Made by a program: the position numbers and the translations under genes. Positions 56,618 through 64,000 of a stretch of 64,000 nt of DNA are shown one piece after another. Numbering within the stretch: the stretch's first letter is position 1; every line of letters begins with the position of its first letter. The notes beneath the pieces were generated by a model. The model saw only the letters and a program-made list of their open reading frames with translations, searched no databases and was not told where the DNA came from. Source of the DNA: an uncultured Rhizobium sp. GTDB taxonomy: Bacteria > Pseudomonadota > Alphaproteobacteria > Rhizobiales > Rhizobiaceae. Location of the stretch: the NCBI GenBank assembly GCA_945952415.1, contig CAMFIF010000002.1:124001-188000 (forward strand), in the 5' to 3' direction.

Positions 56618-57208
56618 ATGGCCTCGCGCGCTTATAACATTCCCAATCTGTTGACCTATGGCCGCATTCTGGCCGTGCCGATGATCGTTCTCTGCTTCTT
56701 CGTGGAGGGCAAACTGCAGAGTTCGGATTTTGCGCGCTGGACGGCCCTGGTGATCTTCGCCGTCGCATCGATCACCGACTTCTTCGATGGCTACCTCGCC
56801 CGCATCTGGAACCAGACCTCGAATATCGGGCGCATGCTGGATCCGATCGCCGACAAGCTCCTGGTGTCCACCTGCCTCCTGCTGATGGCCGCCGATACGG
56901 AAAAGACCATTGCCGGCTGGTCTCTCTGGGCGGCGATCATCATTCTGTGCCGCGAAATCCTCGTTTCGGGCCTGCGCGAATATCTCGCCGAACTGAAGGT
57001 CTCGGTGCCCGTCACCCGGATCGCCAAGTGGAAGACCACCGTGCAGATGCTGGCGCTCGCCTTCCTGCTTGCCGGACCGGCGGGCGACAAGGTTCTGCCC
57101 TACACGACCCAGTTCGGCATTCTGCTGCTCTGGATCGCGGCGCTTCTGACCATCTATACCGGCTATGACTATTTCCGCGCCGGGCTCAAGCATGTGGTGG
57201 ACGACTGA
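56618..57208 (+). CDS. pgsA: CDP-diacylglycerol-glycerol-3-phosphate phosphatidyltransferase
   Basis: Makes phosphatidylglycerol phosphate at the inner membrane; 196 aa with six helices. The CDP-alcohol motif begins DFFDGYLARIWN and ends GRMLDPIADK. It is 115 bases after uvrC and overlaps moaD by one base. The position uvrC-pgsA-moaD-moaE is a recognised rhizobial order. Whether 44110 shares the reaction is unclear. Confidence 0.94.
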   Translation: MASRAYNIPNLLTYGRILAVPMIVLCFFVEGKLQSSDFARWTALVIFAVASITDFFDGYLARIWNQTSNIGRMLDPIADKLLVSTCLLLMAADTEKTIAGWSLWAAIIILCREILVSGLREYLAELKVSVPVTRIAKWKTTVQMLALAFLLAGPAGDKVLPYTTQFGILLLWIAALLTIYTGYDYFRAGLKHVVDD

Positions 57209-57462
57209 TGACCCGCTTCGTCTATTTTGCCTGGGTTCGCGAGCGCATCGGCAAGGCGGAGGAGGAGCTGGAGATCCCCGCCTCGGTGGAGACGGTCGGC
57301 GATCTCCTCGCCCACCTGAAGACGCTCGGCGACGAATACGAGGCTGCCCTTGAATATCCCGATGCCATCCGCGTCGCCATCAACCAGGAACATGCCGAGC
57401 GGCACGAGAAGATTGCCGGGGCGCGGGAAATCGGCCTTTTTCCGCCGATGACCGGGGGCTGA
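57208..57462 (+). CDS. moaD: Molybdopterin synthase sulfur carrier MoaD
   Basis: 84-aa small subunit with the ubiquitin-like fold. It begins TRFVYFAWVRERIG and ends in the Gly-Gly (LFPPMTGG) that is thiocarboxylated by MoeB. ATG overlaps the pgsA stop. It is followed by moaE after five bases. Confidence 0.95.
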   Translation: MTRFVYFAWVRERIGKAEEELEIPASVETVGDLLAHLKTLGDEYEAALEYPDAIRVAINQEHAERHEKIAGAREIGLFPPMTGG

Positions 57463-57467
57463 CTGCG

Positions 57468-57938
57468 ATGGACCGGCCGTCGCCGCTCATCTCCGTGCAG
57501 CGCGAGGATTTCGATACGCGCACCGTCATTCACGGGCTGACGGACGGGCGGGTGGACATTGGTGCGCTCGTCACCTTCACCGGCCTTTGCCGGGATGAGG
57601 CCGGGCGTCTGGCGGCGCTGGAGCTCGAACATTATCCAGGCATGGCCGAGGCGGAGCTGACCCGGATCGGCACCGAGGCCATCGAGCGCTTTTCGCTGCT
57701 TGGACTTGCCATCCTGCATCGTTTTGGCCGCATGGAGCCGGGGGACCAGATCGTGCTCGTCGTCGCGACCGCGCCGCACCGGCAGGCCGCCTTCGACGGG
57801 GCGAACTTCGTGATGGATTATCTGAAAACCTCGGCCCCCTTCTGGAAGAAGGAACACGGCTCCGATGGTTCGACCGGCGACTGGGTGGCGGCGCGCGATG
57901 CCGACGATGAGGCCCGCCTGCGCTGGAACCCGCGCTGA
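57468..57938 (+). CDS. moaE: Molybdopterin synthase large subunit MoaE
   Basis: Catalyses dithiolene insertion into precursor Z; 156 aa. Motifs are GALVTFTGLCRDEA, LELEHYPGMAEAE and MDYLKTSAPFWKKE, which holds the active-site lysines. It ends three bases before the convergent livH stop. Confidence 0.95.
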   Translation: MDRPSPLISVQREDFDTRTVIHGLTDGRVDIGALVTFTGLCRDEAGRLAALELEHYPGMAEAELTRIGTEAIERFSLLGLAILHRFGRMEPGDQIVLVVATAPHRQAAFDGANFVMDYLKTSAPFWKKEHGSDGSTGDWVAARDADDEARLRWNPR

Positions 57939-57941
57939 GGC

Positions 57942-58838
57942 TCAAGGGATCACCCTTTCGCGCCGGCTGAGAACGAGCACCAGCACAAGGCCGGAAAAGA
58001 CCGCCAGATCCTTCCAGACATAGGGCGCATAGGCGCCCCAGAGCGTTTCCGCCATGCCCAGCGCCGCAGCACCCAGCGCCGAGCGCAGCGGCTGGCCATA
58101 GCCGCCCACGGCCGCGATCAGCAGCACCTTCAGCCCGAACATGATGCCCGAGCCGAAATCCATGTTGCCGTAATAGTTGGTGGCGATCATGCCGGTCACG
58201 GCGGCAATGAGGGTGGCGGCCACATAGGCAAGGATGAAGACCTTCGGCGCATCGACGCCGCAAAGACCGGCGGCCAGCGGATCTTCCGTGACCGCCTTCC
58301 ATTGGCGCCCATAGCGGGTGCGGGTCAGCACCGCATGGCCGACCGCGACCAGAGCGGCAAAAAGCAGGCTGTTGAGGATCTGCATGCCGGTGAGATGGAC
58401 GGGCTGGCCGCCGACCACCGCAAGGGTGACGGGGCTGGACAGAAGCGGCGGCAGCCAGAGATCACGCGTGCCTGAGGCAAGGCGCGCCGTTTCCATCAGC
58501 ACGATCAGCAGGCCAAGCGCAGCGACAATGACCGAATTCGGCGAGACCCGCACCAGCGGGCCCATGATGTGCCGCCCCGCAAAGACGCCGACGCCCACCG
58601 CATAGGCAAGCGACACGGCTGCGCCGAAGGCGAGCGCCGCCGGCAGGACCAGCCGCATGTCGTTATGGCCCTGATCGACAAAGAGAACATAGATCTGCCC
58701 GCCAAAGGCGAAGAAGCCGCCATAGGCAATATCTGCCCGGCGCGTGACGCCGAAAGCGACGGAATAACCGAAGGCCAGCAGCGCATAAAGCGCCGCCAGC
58801 GGAACCGCCAGCGCCAGTTGCTGCAGCAGATAGGCCAT
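57942..58838 (-). CDS. Branched-chain amino acid-type ABC permease (LivH-like), orphan
   Basis: 298-aa permease with about eight hydrophobic segments, of the LivH type: ALYALLAFGYSVAFGVTRRA at the first helix, GLLIVLMETARL and the inner loop RYGRQWKAVTEDPLAAGLCG. Only this one subunit is here; no livM, livG, livF or binding protein is adjacent in this window. ATG 58838 follows GGGAG. It is divergent from a CGNR regulator with 67 bases between the start codons. Confidence 0.9.
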   Translation of the reverse strand: MAYLLQQLALAVPLAALYALLAFGYSVAFGVTRRADIAYGGFFAFGGQIYVLFVDQGHNDMRLVLPAALAFGAAVSLAYAVGVGVFAGRHIMGPLVRVSPNSVIVAALGLLIVLMETARLASGTRDLWLPPLLSSPVTLAVVGGQPVHLTGMQILNSLLFAALVAVGHAVLTRTRYGRQWKAVTEDPLAAGLCGVDAPKVFILAYVAATLIAAVTGMIATNYYGNMDFGSGIMFGLKVLLIAAVGGYGQPLRSALGAAALGMAETLWGAYAPYVWKDLAVFSGLVLVLVLSRRERVIP

Positions 58839-58862
58839 GGATCGCTCCCTTTCGTTGCGGAT

Positions 58863-58900
58863 ATTTATAACTGGCAAAATGGATATTACCAGTTATAATT
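58863..58900. promoter_or_regulatory. Inverted repeat carrying both divergent promoters
   Basis: Arms TTATAACTGG (58865-58874) and CCAGTTATAA (58889-58898) are perfect; extended to 12 bases (58863-58874, 58889-58900) there is one mismatch. The spacer is 14 bases. On the plus strand CTGGCA (58871) and TATAAT (58894) are spaced by 17 bases; on the minus strand CTGGTA and TATAAA are also spaced by 17. Thus each arm supplies the minus-10 of one gene and part of the minus-35 of the other. Confidence 0.75.
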
Positions 58901-58905
58901 CCATC

Positions 58906-59466
58906 ATGAGCTTTACCTGGACCTCCCATCGTTTCGTCGGCGGCGCGCTCGCGCTCGATATAGCCAACAGCGTCATCCTCCGGCATCTGCCGGAGAAGCG
59001 GGTCGACCGGTTGGCCGATCTGCAAAACCTTGCCGCGCTGCCTTCCGCAGCCTCCGCCCTTTCGGCGGAGGGGCCGCTGTTTGGTCCGCTCCAACAGCCT
59101 CGCCCGGAGGAGGTCGGAGAACTCATCGCGCTTCGGGAGGCGATCGATCTCTATTTTCGCACGCGCCTCAGGGAGCGGGACGAGCCCCGGCTGCTTGCCG
59201 ACCTGTTGGAGCGGATTGCCTTGGCGCTCCGCCGCAAGCCTCAGGAGGGCGATCTCATCGCCTCCACCGCCCGGTCGGCACTGATGCTGGTGAGCGGTGC
59301 GTCCGCGGAACGCATGAAGATCTGCGGTCATTGCGGCTGGCTGTTCCTTGACCGCTCCAAGAACCGCAGCCGCACCTGGTGCGACATGACCGTTTGCGGC
59401 AACCGGCAGAAGGCCAGCCGCCATTATGCGGCACGGCGGAACCGCGAAAGGGAGGAGAACCAATGA
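58906..59466 (+). CDS. CGNR zinc-finger regulator with ABATE domain
   Basis: 186-aa putative stress or nutrient regulator. An N-terminal ABATE region (FVGGALALDIANSVIL, then PRPEEVGELIALREAI) is followed by a C-terminal zinc finger: CGHCGWLF, then TWCDMTVCGNRQK, with the four Cys and the CGNR signature. There is no ribosome site before ATG 58906 and the TATAAT box ends 6 bases before it, so the transcript is probably leaderless. It overlaps the lipoprotein gene by four bases. Confidence 0.88.
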   Translation: MSFTWTSHRFVGGALALDIANSVILRHLPEKRVDRLADLQNLAALPSAASALSAEGPLFGPLQQPRPEEVGELIALREAIDLYFRTRLRERDEPRLLADLLERIALALRRKPQEGDLIASTARSALMLVSGASAERMKICGHCGWLFLDRSKNRSRTWCDMTVCGNRQKASRHYAARRNREREENQ

Positions 59467-60005
59467 GGGAAAAGAGGATGTGCACGCGCCGCCTTGCCCA
59501 TGCGCTGGCCGGGCTGATGCTCGGCGGCCTTGCCCTTGCCGGCTGTCAGCGCAGCGAGGACAAGGGGCCGACGGAAATTGCCGGCAAGATCTTCATCTTC
59601 AACTACCGGCTTTCGACTGCCGTCTATGAGATCGCGCTGCGCAAGACCGGAGATATTCCCGAGGGCAGCACGGTGACGGCGGAATATGAGAACCCGGCGG
59701 GCGGGCCGCCGCTGGTGACGAAGGCGAAGATCTTTTCCTTCTGGCAGAAGATCCCGCTCGAAAGTCCGGCGCTGCGTTGCGTCGTGAAGGACAGGCCCTA
59801 TCACGTGACGATCACCATTCGCGGACCGGACGAGAGCGAGATCCAGACGCTGAAAACGACAGTCATTTCCAGTCTGGACCAGACGATCCTGGCCGCCAAA
59901 CCGCTGGTGACAGGCCCCGCCTATGACAAGAATCCCGAAGTTTTCAAGGCGGATGGCTCCGCCGATTACAGCCCGGACCAGTCCTGCCCGAAGACCGGCG
60001 GATGA
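59463..60005 (+). CDS. Unknown lipoprotein
   Basis: 180-aa lipoprotein: the signal ends in the lipobox LAGC (residue 28). The mature part contains beta strands such as IAGKIFIFNYRLSTAVYEI and YHVTITIRG and a Cys near the C-terminus. I do not recognise the family. ATG 59463 overlaps the CGNR stop (ATGA) and follows GGAGG, so it is translationally coupled to the regulator. Its job may be linked to the same signal. Confidence 0.82.
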   Translation: MREKRMCTRRLAHALAGLMLGGLALAGCQRSEDKGPTEIAGKIFIFNYRLSTAVYEIALRKTGDIPEGSTVTAEYENPAGGPPLVTKAKIFSFWQKIPLESPALRCVVKDRPYHVTITIRGPDESEIQTLKTTVISSLDQTILAAKPLVTGPAYDKNPEVFKADGSADYSPDQSCPKTGG

Positions 60006-60030
60006 CGAATGAACCGTCAGGGATGAACAG

Positions 60031-60063
60031 CAAAAAGGGCCGGTGCGGCGAGCACCGGCCCTT
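60031..60063 (-). terminator. Intrinsic terminator after ndk
   Basis: GGGCCGGTGC pairs with GCACCGGCCC around five bases; on the minus strand it is followed by TTTTT. It could also stop the lipoprotein transcript from the other side. Confidence 0.9.
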
Positions 60064-60088
60064 CTCTTTCCTGCAATCAGGATACCGA

Positions 60089-60511
<423 letters not shown>

Positions 60512-60616
60512 CGGAATTCATCCTCTTGGGTGGTGGGGAAAAGTGGGCGGTGTTTACCCGCCTCCCGGCCCGAAAACAAGGGGGGAGCCCGATTGTGACG
60601 GAAAATGACAGCCGCC

Positions 60617-61312
60617 CTAGCCCGCCCGCGCCGGCACCTTGCGTCCAGCCTCCCCGAAGAGATCGAGGCAACGGTTAAACCAGCCCGTTACGCTGTCGTC
60701 TGCGGCAAGCGGCCAGCGGGTCGAGACGATCCTCAGCCATTGCAACGCGCCGAAGACGATATAATCGGCAAAGAGCGGTTCCTCGCCGCCGAAGAAGGGC
60801 TGGCGCTTCAAGAGCGCGCGCAGCGGCTCCAGCTTGGCATCGAAGGCGGCGGCTTCAGCCGCGCTGTTGGCGGCCGTGCCCTCCAGCGTGTTGCCAAGGC
60901 GGCTTTCGCGCGTCTGGCGGAAATAGGGCTGGTCCTCCTGGTCGAGGATTTCCCAGATGTCGCGCACCGCAATCAGCGTGACGGCCGGATGGATGACGTT
61001 TTGCGACCAGGCTTCCACGAAACGGGTGAGCGCCCGGCCGCCATCGCCGCCGAAGAGGCTCGGCTGGTCCGGATAGGAGTCCTCCAGATATTCGGCGATG
61101 GCGAAGCTGTCGGAGACGAGATGGCCGTCATCGCGCAGCATCGGCACGGTCTTCGAGAAGCCGCCTTCGGTGCGGGTGATCTCGGTGAGGCGCAGGGGGC
61201 GCTCCTCGAAATCCAGGCCCTTGTGCTTCAGCGCCATGACGGCCTTCCAGCAATGGGGCGAGAAGGTGCAGGCGGGATCGGCACCGCGCAGGGTATAGAG
61301 CGTGATGGTCAC
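60617..61312 (-). CDS. Glutathione S-transferase family protein (second)
   Basis: 231-aa GST-fold protein. The thioredoxin-like half has CTFSPHCWKAVMALKHKG and the region TVPMLRDDGHLVSDSFAI; the C-terminal half is all helical. A GTG at 61312 with AGGAG 7 bases upstream gives the family N-terminus TITLYTLRG; ATGs further up lie in unsupported sequence. It diverges from the DinB gene. Confidence 0.87.
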   Translation of the reverse strand: MTITLYTLRGADPACTFSPHCWKAVMALKHKGLDFEERPLRLTEITRTEGGFSKTVPMLRDDGHLVSDSFAIAEYLEDSYPDQPSLFGGDGGRALTRFVEAWSQNVIHPAVTLIAVRDIWEILDQEDQPYFRQTRESRLGNTLEGTAANSAAEAAAFDAKLEPLRALLKRQPFFGGEEPLFADYIVFGALQWLRIVSTRWPLAADDSVTGWFNRCLDLFGEAGRKVPARAG

Positions 61313-61455
61313 TTCATGTCTCCTGATCTTGCTGGGCTCATGGTTCATGAAAGCTTCGATCAGCGAAATGGATGCGTCCAATCAAAAGATTTGACGCCAC
61401 CCATTCACGCCCCTGCTCTATGCTTCCGCAAAGGAAACGAAGGAGCGGAGCGGCG

Positions 61456-61965
61456 ATGCGGGACCATTTCGAAATGTTTGCGGCCTATAACAGCTGGGCC
61501 AACGGAATTCTCTACGAAGCGGCCTCGGGCCTCACGCCGGAGGAGCTTCGTGCGGACAAGGGAGCCTTCTTCGGCTCCCTCCTCAACACGCTCAACCATA
61601 TTCTGGTCGCGGATCGTGTCTGGCTGCACCGACTGACCGGCGAAGGCATGCTGCCGACAGCGCTCGACCAGACGCTTTATGGGGACTTCGAACCGCTGTG
61701 GCAGGCGCGCCGGGAAGAGGATGCCCGGATTTCCGCCTATGTCGCATCCCTGACCGAGGCGATGCTTGCTGAGACCTTTACCTTCTCCCCCATCGGCAAG
61801 ACCGAGCGGATCAACCAGAAGCGCGGCGTGACACTCTCGCATGTCTTCAACCACCAGACCCATCATCGCGGCCAGGCGCATGCGACGCTCACGGCGCTCG
61901 GCAAGCCGTCGCTGACACTCGACCTCATCTATTTCCTCCGCTCGGAAGGCAAGGTCTGGTTCTGA
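61456..61965 (+). CDS. DinB-family putative metalloenzyme
   Basis: 169-aa four-helix DinB fold. The three metal-binding histidines are visible as NHILVADRVWLH and HVFNHQTHHRGQ. Bacterial members include thiol-dependent hydrolases and transferases; the reaction here is unknown. ATG 61456 has AAGGAG upstream. Confidence 0.88.
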   Translation: MRDHFEMFAAYNSWANGILYEAASGLTPEELRADKGAFFGSLLNTLNHILVADRVWLHRLTGEGMLPTALDQTLYGDFEPLWQARREEDARISAYVASLTEAMLAETFTFSPIGKTERINQKRGVTLSHVFNHQTHHRGQAHATLTALGKPSLTLDLIYFLRSEGKVWF

Positions 61966-62008
61966 GCCACCCTTGCCATCGGCGACGGTTTCGGCCAAAA
62001 CCGCGCGC

Positions 62009-63892
62009 ATGATCGCGATTTCTGACCTTTCCGCCCGCGTCGCCGGACGCCTCCTCATCGACCATGCCAGCGTGACCCTTCCTTCGGGCACGAAGGCGGG
62101 GCTTGTGGGCAAGAACGGGGCCGGCAAATCCACCCTATTCCGCATCATCACCGGCGAATTCCCGTCCGAAAGCGGCTCTGTCTCGCTGCCTCGCAACGCG
62201 CGCATCGGCCAGGTGGCACAGGAAGTGCCAGGCACCGAGGAGCCGCTGATCGAGATCGTGCTGAAGGCCGACAAGGAGCGCGCCGCCCTTCTTGCTGAAG
62301 CGGAGACGGCGACCGATCCCCACCGGATCGCCGAGATCCAGACCCGCCTTGCCGATATCGGCGCCCATGCGGCGGAAGCGCGCGCGGCCAGCATCCTCGC
62401 CGGCCTCGGCTTCGACCACGCGGCGCAGCGGCGTCCCGCTTCCTCCTTCTCGGGCGGCTGGCGCATGCGCGTGGCGCTGGCGGCGGTGCTCTTTTCCGAG
62501 CCCGACCTGCTGCTTCTCGACGAGCCCACCAACTATCTCGACCTCGAAGGAACGCTGTGGCTGGAAGACTATATCCGCCGTTATCCGCACACGGTCATGA
62601 TCATCAGCCATGACCGGGATCTTCTGAACACCGCCGTCAATGCCATCGTGCATCTCGACAAGAAGAAGCTTACCTTCTACCGCGGCTCCTACGACCAGTT
62701 CGAGCGGCAGAAGGCGGAGGCCGACGAGCTGCAGAACAAGGCGGCCGCGAAGAACGAGGCGGCGCGCAAGCACCTGCAGAGCTTTATCGACCGCTTCAAG
62801 GCCAAGGCCACCAAGGCGCGGCAGGCGCAATCCCGCGTGAAGGCGCTGGAGCGCATGGGCACGATCTCGGCCGTGGTCGAGGATACGGTGCTCGGCTTCT
62901 CCTTCCCGGAACCGGAAAAGACCGCCGCCTCGCCGATCATCGCGATCCAGGGGGGTGCCGTCGGCTATGAGCCAGGCAAACCGATCCTGAAGCGGCTCAA
63001 CCTCCGGATCGATACGGATGACCGCATTGCGCTGCTCGGCTCGAACGGCAACGGCAAGTCCACCTTTGCCAAGTTCATCTCGGGCCGGCTTCAGGCAGAG
63101 GCGGGCGAGGTGAAGCTCGCGCCGCATCTGAAGACCGGCTTCTTCGCCCAGCACCAGCTGGACGACCTCATCCCCACCCAGAGCGCCGTGGAGCATGTGC
63201 GCAAGCGCATGGTGGACCAGCCGGAGGCGAAGGTGCGTGCCCGCGTTGCCCAGATGGGCCTTGCGACGGAAAAGATGGACACGCCGGCCAAGGATCTTTC
63301 CGGGGGCGAGAAGGCGCGACTTCTCATGGGCCTTGCTGCCTTCGACGCCCCGAACCTGCTGATCCTCGACGAACCGACCAACCATCTCGACATCGACAGC
63401 CGCCGTGCGCTGATCGAGGCGCTAAACGACTATTCCGGCGCCGTGATCCTGATCTCGCACGACCGCCACCTGATCGAGGCGACCGTGGACCGGCTCTGGC
63501 TGGTGAAGGACGGCACCGTGCAGGTCTTCGAGGGCGATCTTGAGGATTACCGCGCCGAAATCGTCTCCACCCCGAAGAAGGACGAGGCGAAAAAAGCCGC
63601 GGGCGAAGAGACCGTGAACAAGGCGGACCAGCGCAAGCAGGCCGCCGAAAAGCGCTCCGCCTTCGCGCCGCTCAAGAAAAAGATCAATGAACTCGAATCC
63701 TTGACGGCAAAACTGGAGAAACAGATTCAGGCCCTTGATGCGGAACTTGCAGATCCGGCGCTCTACGAGAAGAGCCCGGCCAAGGCTGCCGCCAAGGCCA
63801 AGGAGCGCTCCGATGCGGCAAGCCGGCTGGCCGCGGCCGAGGACGAGTGGCTCACGCTCTCTGCCGAATATGAAGAGGCGATGGCCGACTGA
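62009..63892 (+). CDS. ABC-F family ATPase (Uup-like)
   Basis: 627-aa soluble protein with two ATPase halves and no membrane segment, of the translation-associated ABC-F group. Walker A: GKNGAGKST and GSNGNGKST; signatures SFSGGWRMR and LSGGEKARL; Walker B: LLLLDEPTN and LLILDEPTN. An arm or linker of about 80 residues separates the halves, and the C-terminus is a coiled coil (KKKINELESLTAKLEKQI), as in Uup. ATG 62009 is used. Not recognisable as a specific antibiotic-resistance protein. Confidence 0.92.
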   Translation: MIAISDLSARVAGRLLIDHASVTLPSGTKAGLVGKNGAGKSTLFRIITGEFPSESGSVSLPRNARIGQVAQEVPGTEEPLIEIVLKADKERAALLAEAETATDPHRIAEIQTRLADIGAHAAEARAASILAGLGFDHAAQRRPASSFSGGWRMRVALAAVLFSEPDLLLLDEPTNYLDLEGTLWLEDYIRRYPHTVMIISHDRDLLNTAVNAIVHLDKKKLTFYRGSYDQFERQKAEADELQNKAAAKNEAARKHLQSFIDRFKAKATKARQAQSRVKALERMGTISAVVEDTVLGFSFPEPEKTAASPIIAIQGGAVGYEPGKPILKRLNLRIDTDDRIALLGSNGNGKSTFAKFISGRLQAEAGEVKLAPHLKTGFFAQHQLDDLIPTQSAVEHVRKRMVDQPEAKVRARVAQMGLATEKMDTPAKDLSGGEKARLLMGLAAFDAPNLLILDEPTNHLDIDSRRALIEALNDYSGAVILISHDRHLIEATVDRLWLVKDGTVQVFEGDLEDYRAEIVSTPKKDEAKKAAGEETVNKADQRKQAAEKRSAFAPLKKKINELESLTAKLEKQIQALDAELADPALYEKSPAKAAAKAKERSDAASRLAAAEDEWLTLSAEYEEAMAD

Positions 63893-63901
63893 GGCGGCGG
63901 C

Positions 63902-64000
63902 TCAGAAGAACTCGTCGAGCAGGCGATAGAAACGCGCCTTGTCCTCATCGAGCGGCATGCCGTAGCGCGCGAGGAAGGGGCCGATCCAGTCCTCACCAAG
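63902..64000 (-). CDS. APH(3')-like aminoglycoside phosphotransferase, C-terminus only
   Basis: The last 32 codons of a minus-strand gene enter the window from the right edge. They read [14 protein letters not shown], then [12 protein letters not shown] and TGA. The ending YRLLDEFF is the same as that of APH(3')-II (NPTII), and GEDW/GEW and LARYG match it too. The stop is 10 bases past the ABC-F stop, convergent. With only the tail visible, an enzyme for aminoglycosides versus another small molecule cannot be decided. Confidence 0.72.
   Translation of the reverse strand, partial: LGEDWIGPFLARYGMPLDEDKARFYRLLDEFF

Overview
The window is GC-rich, gene-dense chromosomal DNA that I read as an alphaproteobacterium of the Rhizobiaceae (Rhizobium/Agrobacterium/Ensifer relatives). 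The main evidence is gene content and order: plsX-fabH-ihfA-merR, glyA-nrdR-ribD-ribE with ribH-nusB, an ldtR/L,D-transpeptidase pair, aspS near rnd, ppx-ppk-hda with an AI-2E permease and a CDP-alcohol phosphotransferase, purM-purN, and uvrC-pgsA-moaD-moaE. It is mainly housekeeping core with small accessory inserts. I see no rRNA, tRNA, insertion sequence, prophage or CRISPR array.

Layout. 1-2.5 kb: the 3' part of a GGDEF-EAL gene and an orphan ABC substrate-binding protein. 2.5-7.8 kb (minus): DUF1801, GNAT, MerR, ihfA, fabH, plsX, YceD and a cytochrome bc1 chaperone. 8-13.3 kb: bamE, a K+-independent H+-pyrophosphatase, an MFS carrier, nusB and ribH. 13.5-14.6 kb: a plus-strand cupin/GNAT pair that separates ribH from ribE-ribD-nrdR-glyA (14.5-18 kb). 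18-20.4 kb: L,D-transpeptidase and LdtR. 20.5-25.1 kb: membrane proteins, hemB, protein aminoacyltransferase, an EamA carrier and a MazE-like/Doc toxin-antitoxin pair with a palindromic operator. 25.1-32.3 kb: parC, an unknown secreted protein, creD, aspS. 32.5-38 kb: MFS carrier, multicopper oxidase, RNase D, an unknown protein and a LuxR-type regulator. 38.4-46.6 kb: polyphosphate genes, hda, and purine genes. 47-54 kb: an omptin-type outer-membrane protease, Nudix hydrolase, molybdopterin oxidoreductase, rlmJ, RNase T2, GST and an Omp25-like barrel. 54.5-58 kb: uvrC-pgsA-moaD-moaE. 58-60 kb: an orphan LivH permease divergent from a CGNR regulator and lipoprotein. 60-64 kb: ndk, GST, DinB, an ABC-F ATPase, and the last 32 codons of an APH(3')-like kinase cut by the window edge.

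The genes cluster by function. There is membrane and envelope building (plsX, fabH, pgsA, L,D-transpeptidase, bamE, outer-membrane barrels), cofactor and nucleotide supply (riboflavin, haem, molybdopterin, purine, ndk), phosphate/energy storage (ppk, ppx, H+-PPase) and replication or repair control (hda, parC, uvrC, ihfA).

The most interesting non-coding signals are inverted repeats. The 67-bp gap between livH and the CGNR gene holds one large repeat that appears to contain both divergent promoters, with a probably leaderless CGNR transcript. The toxin-antitoxin pair has a 9+9 bp palindrome. A 19-bp palindrome lies in an AT-rich island upstream of the Omp25-like gene. The omptin gene has an unusually long leader with an AT tract and a phased direct repeat. 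These are read by eye; no alignment or search was run.
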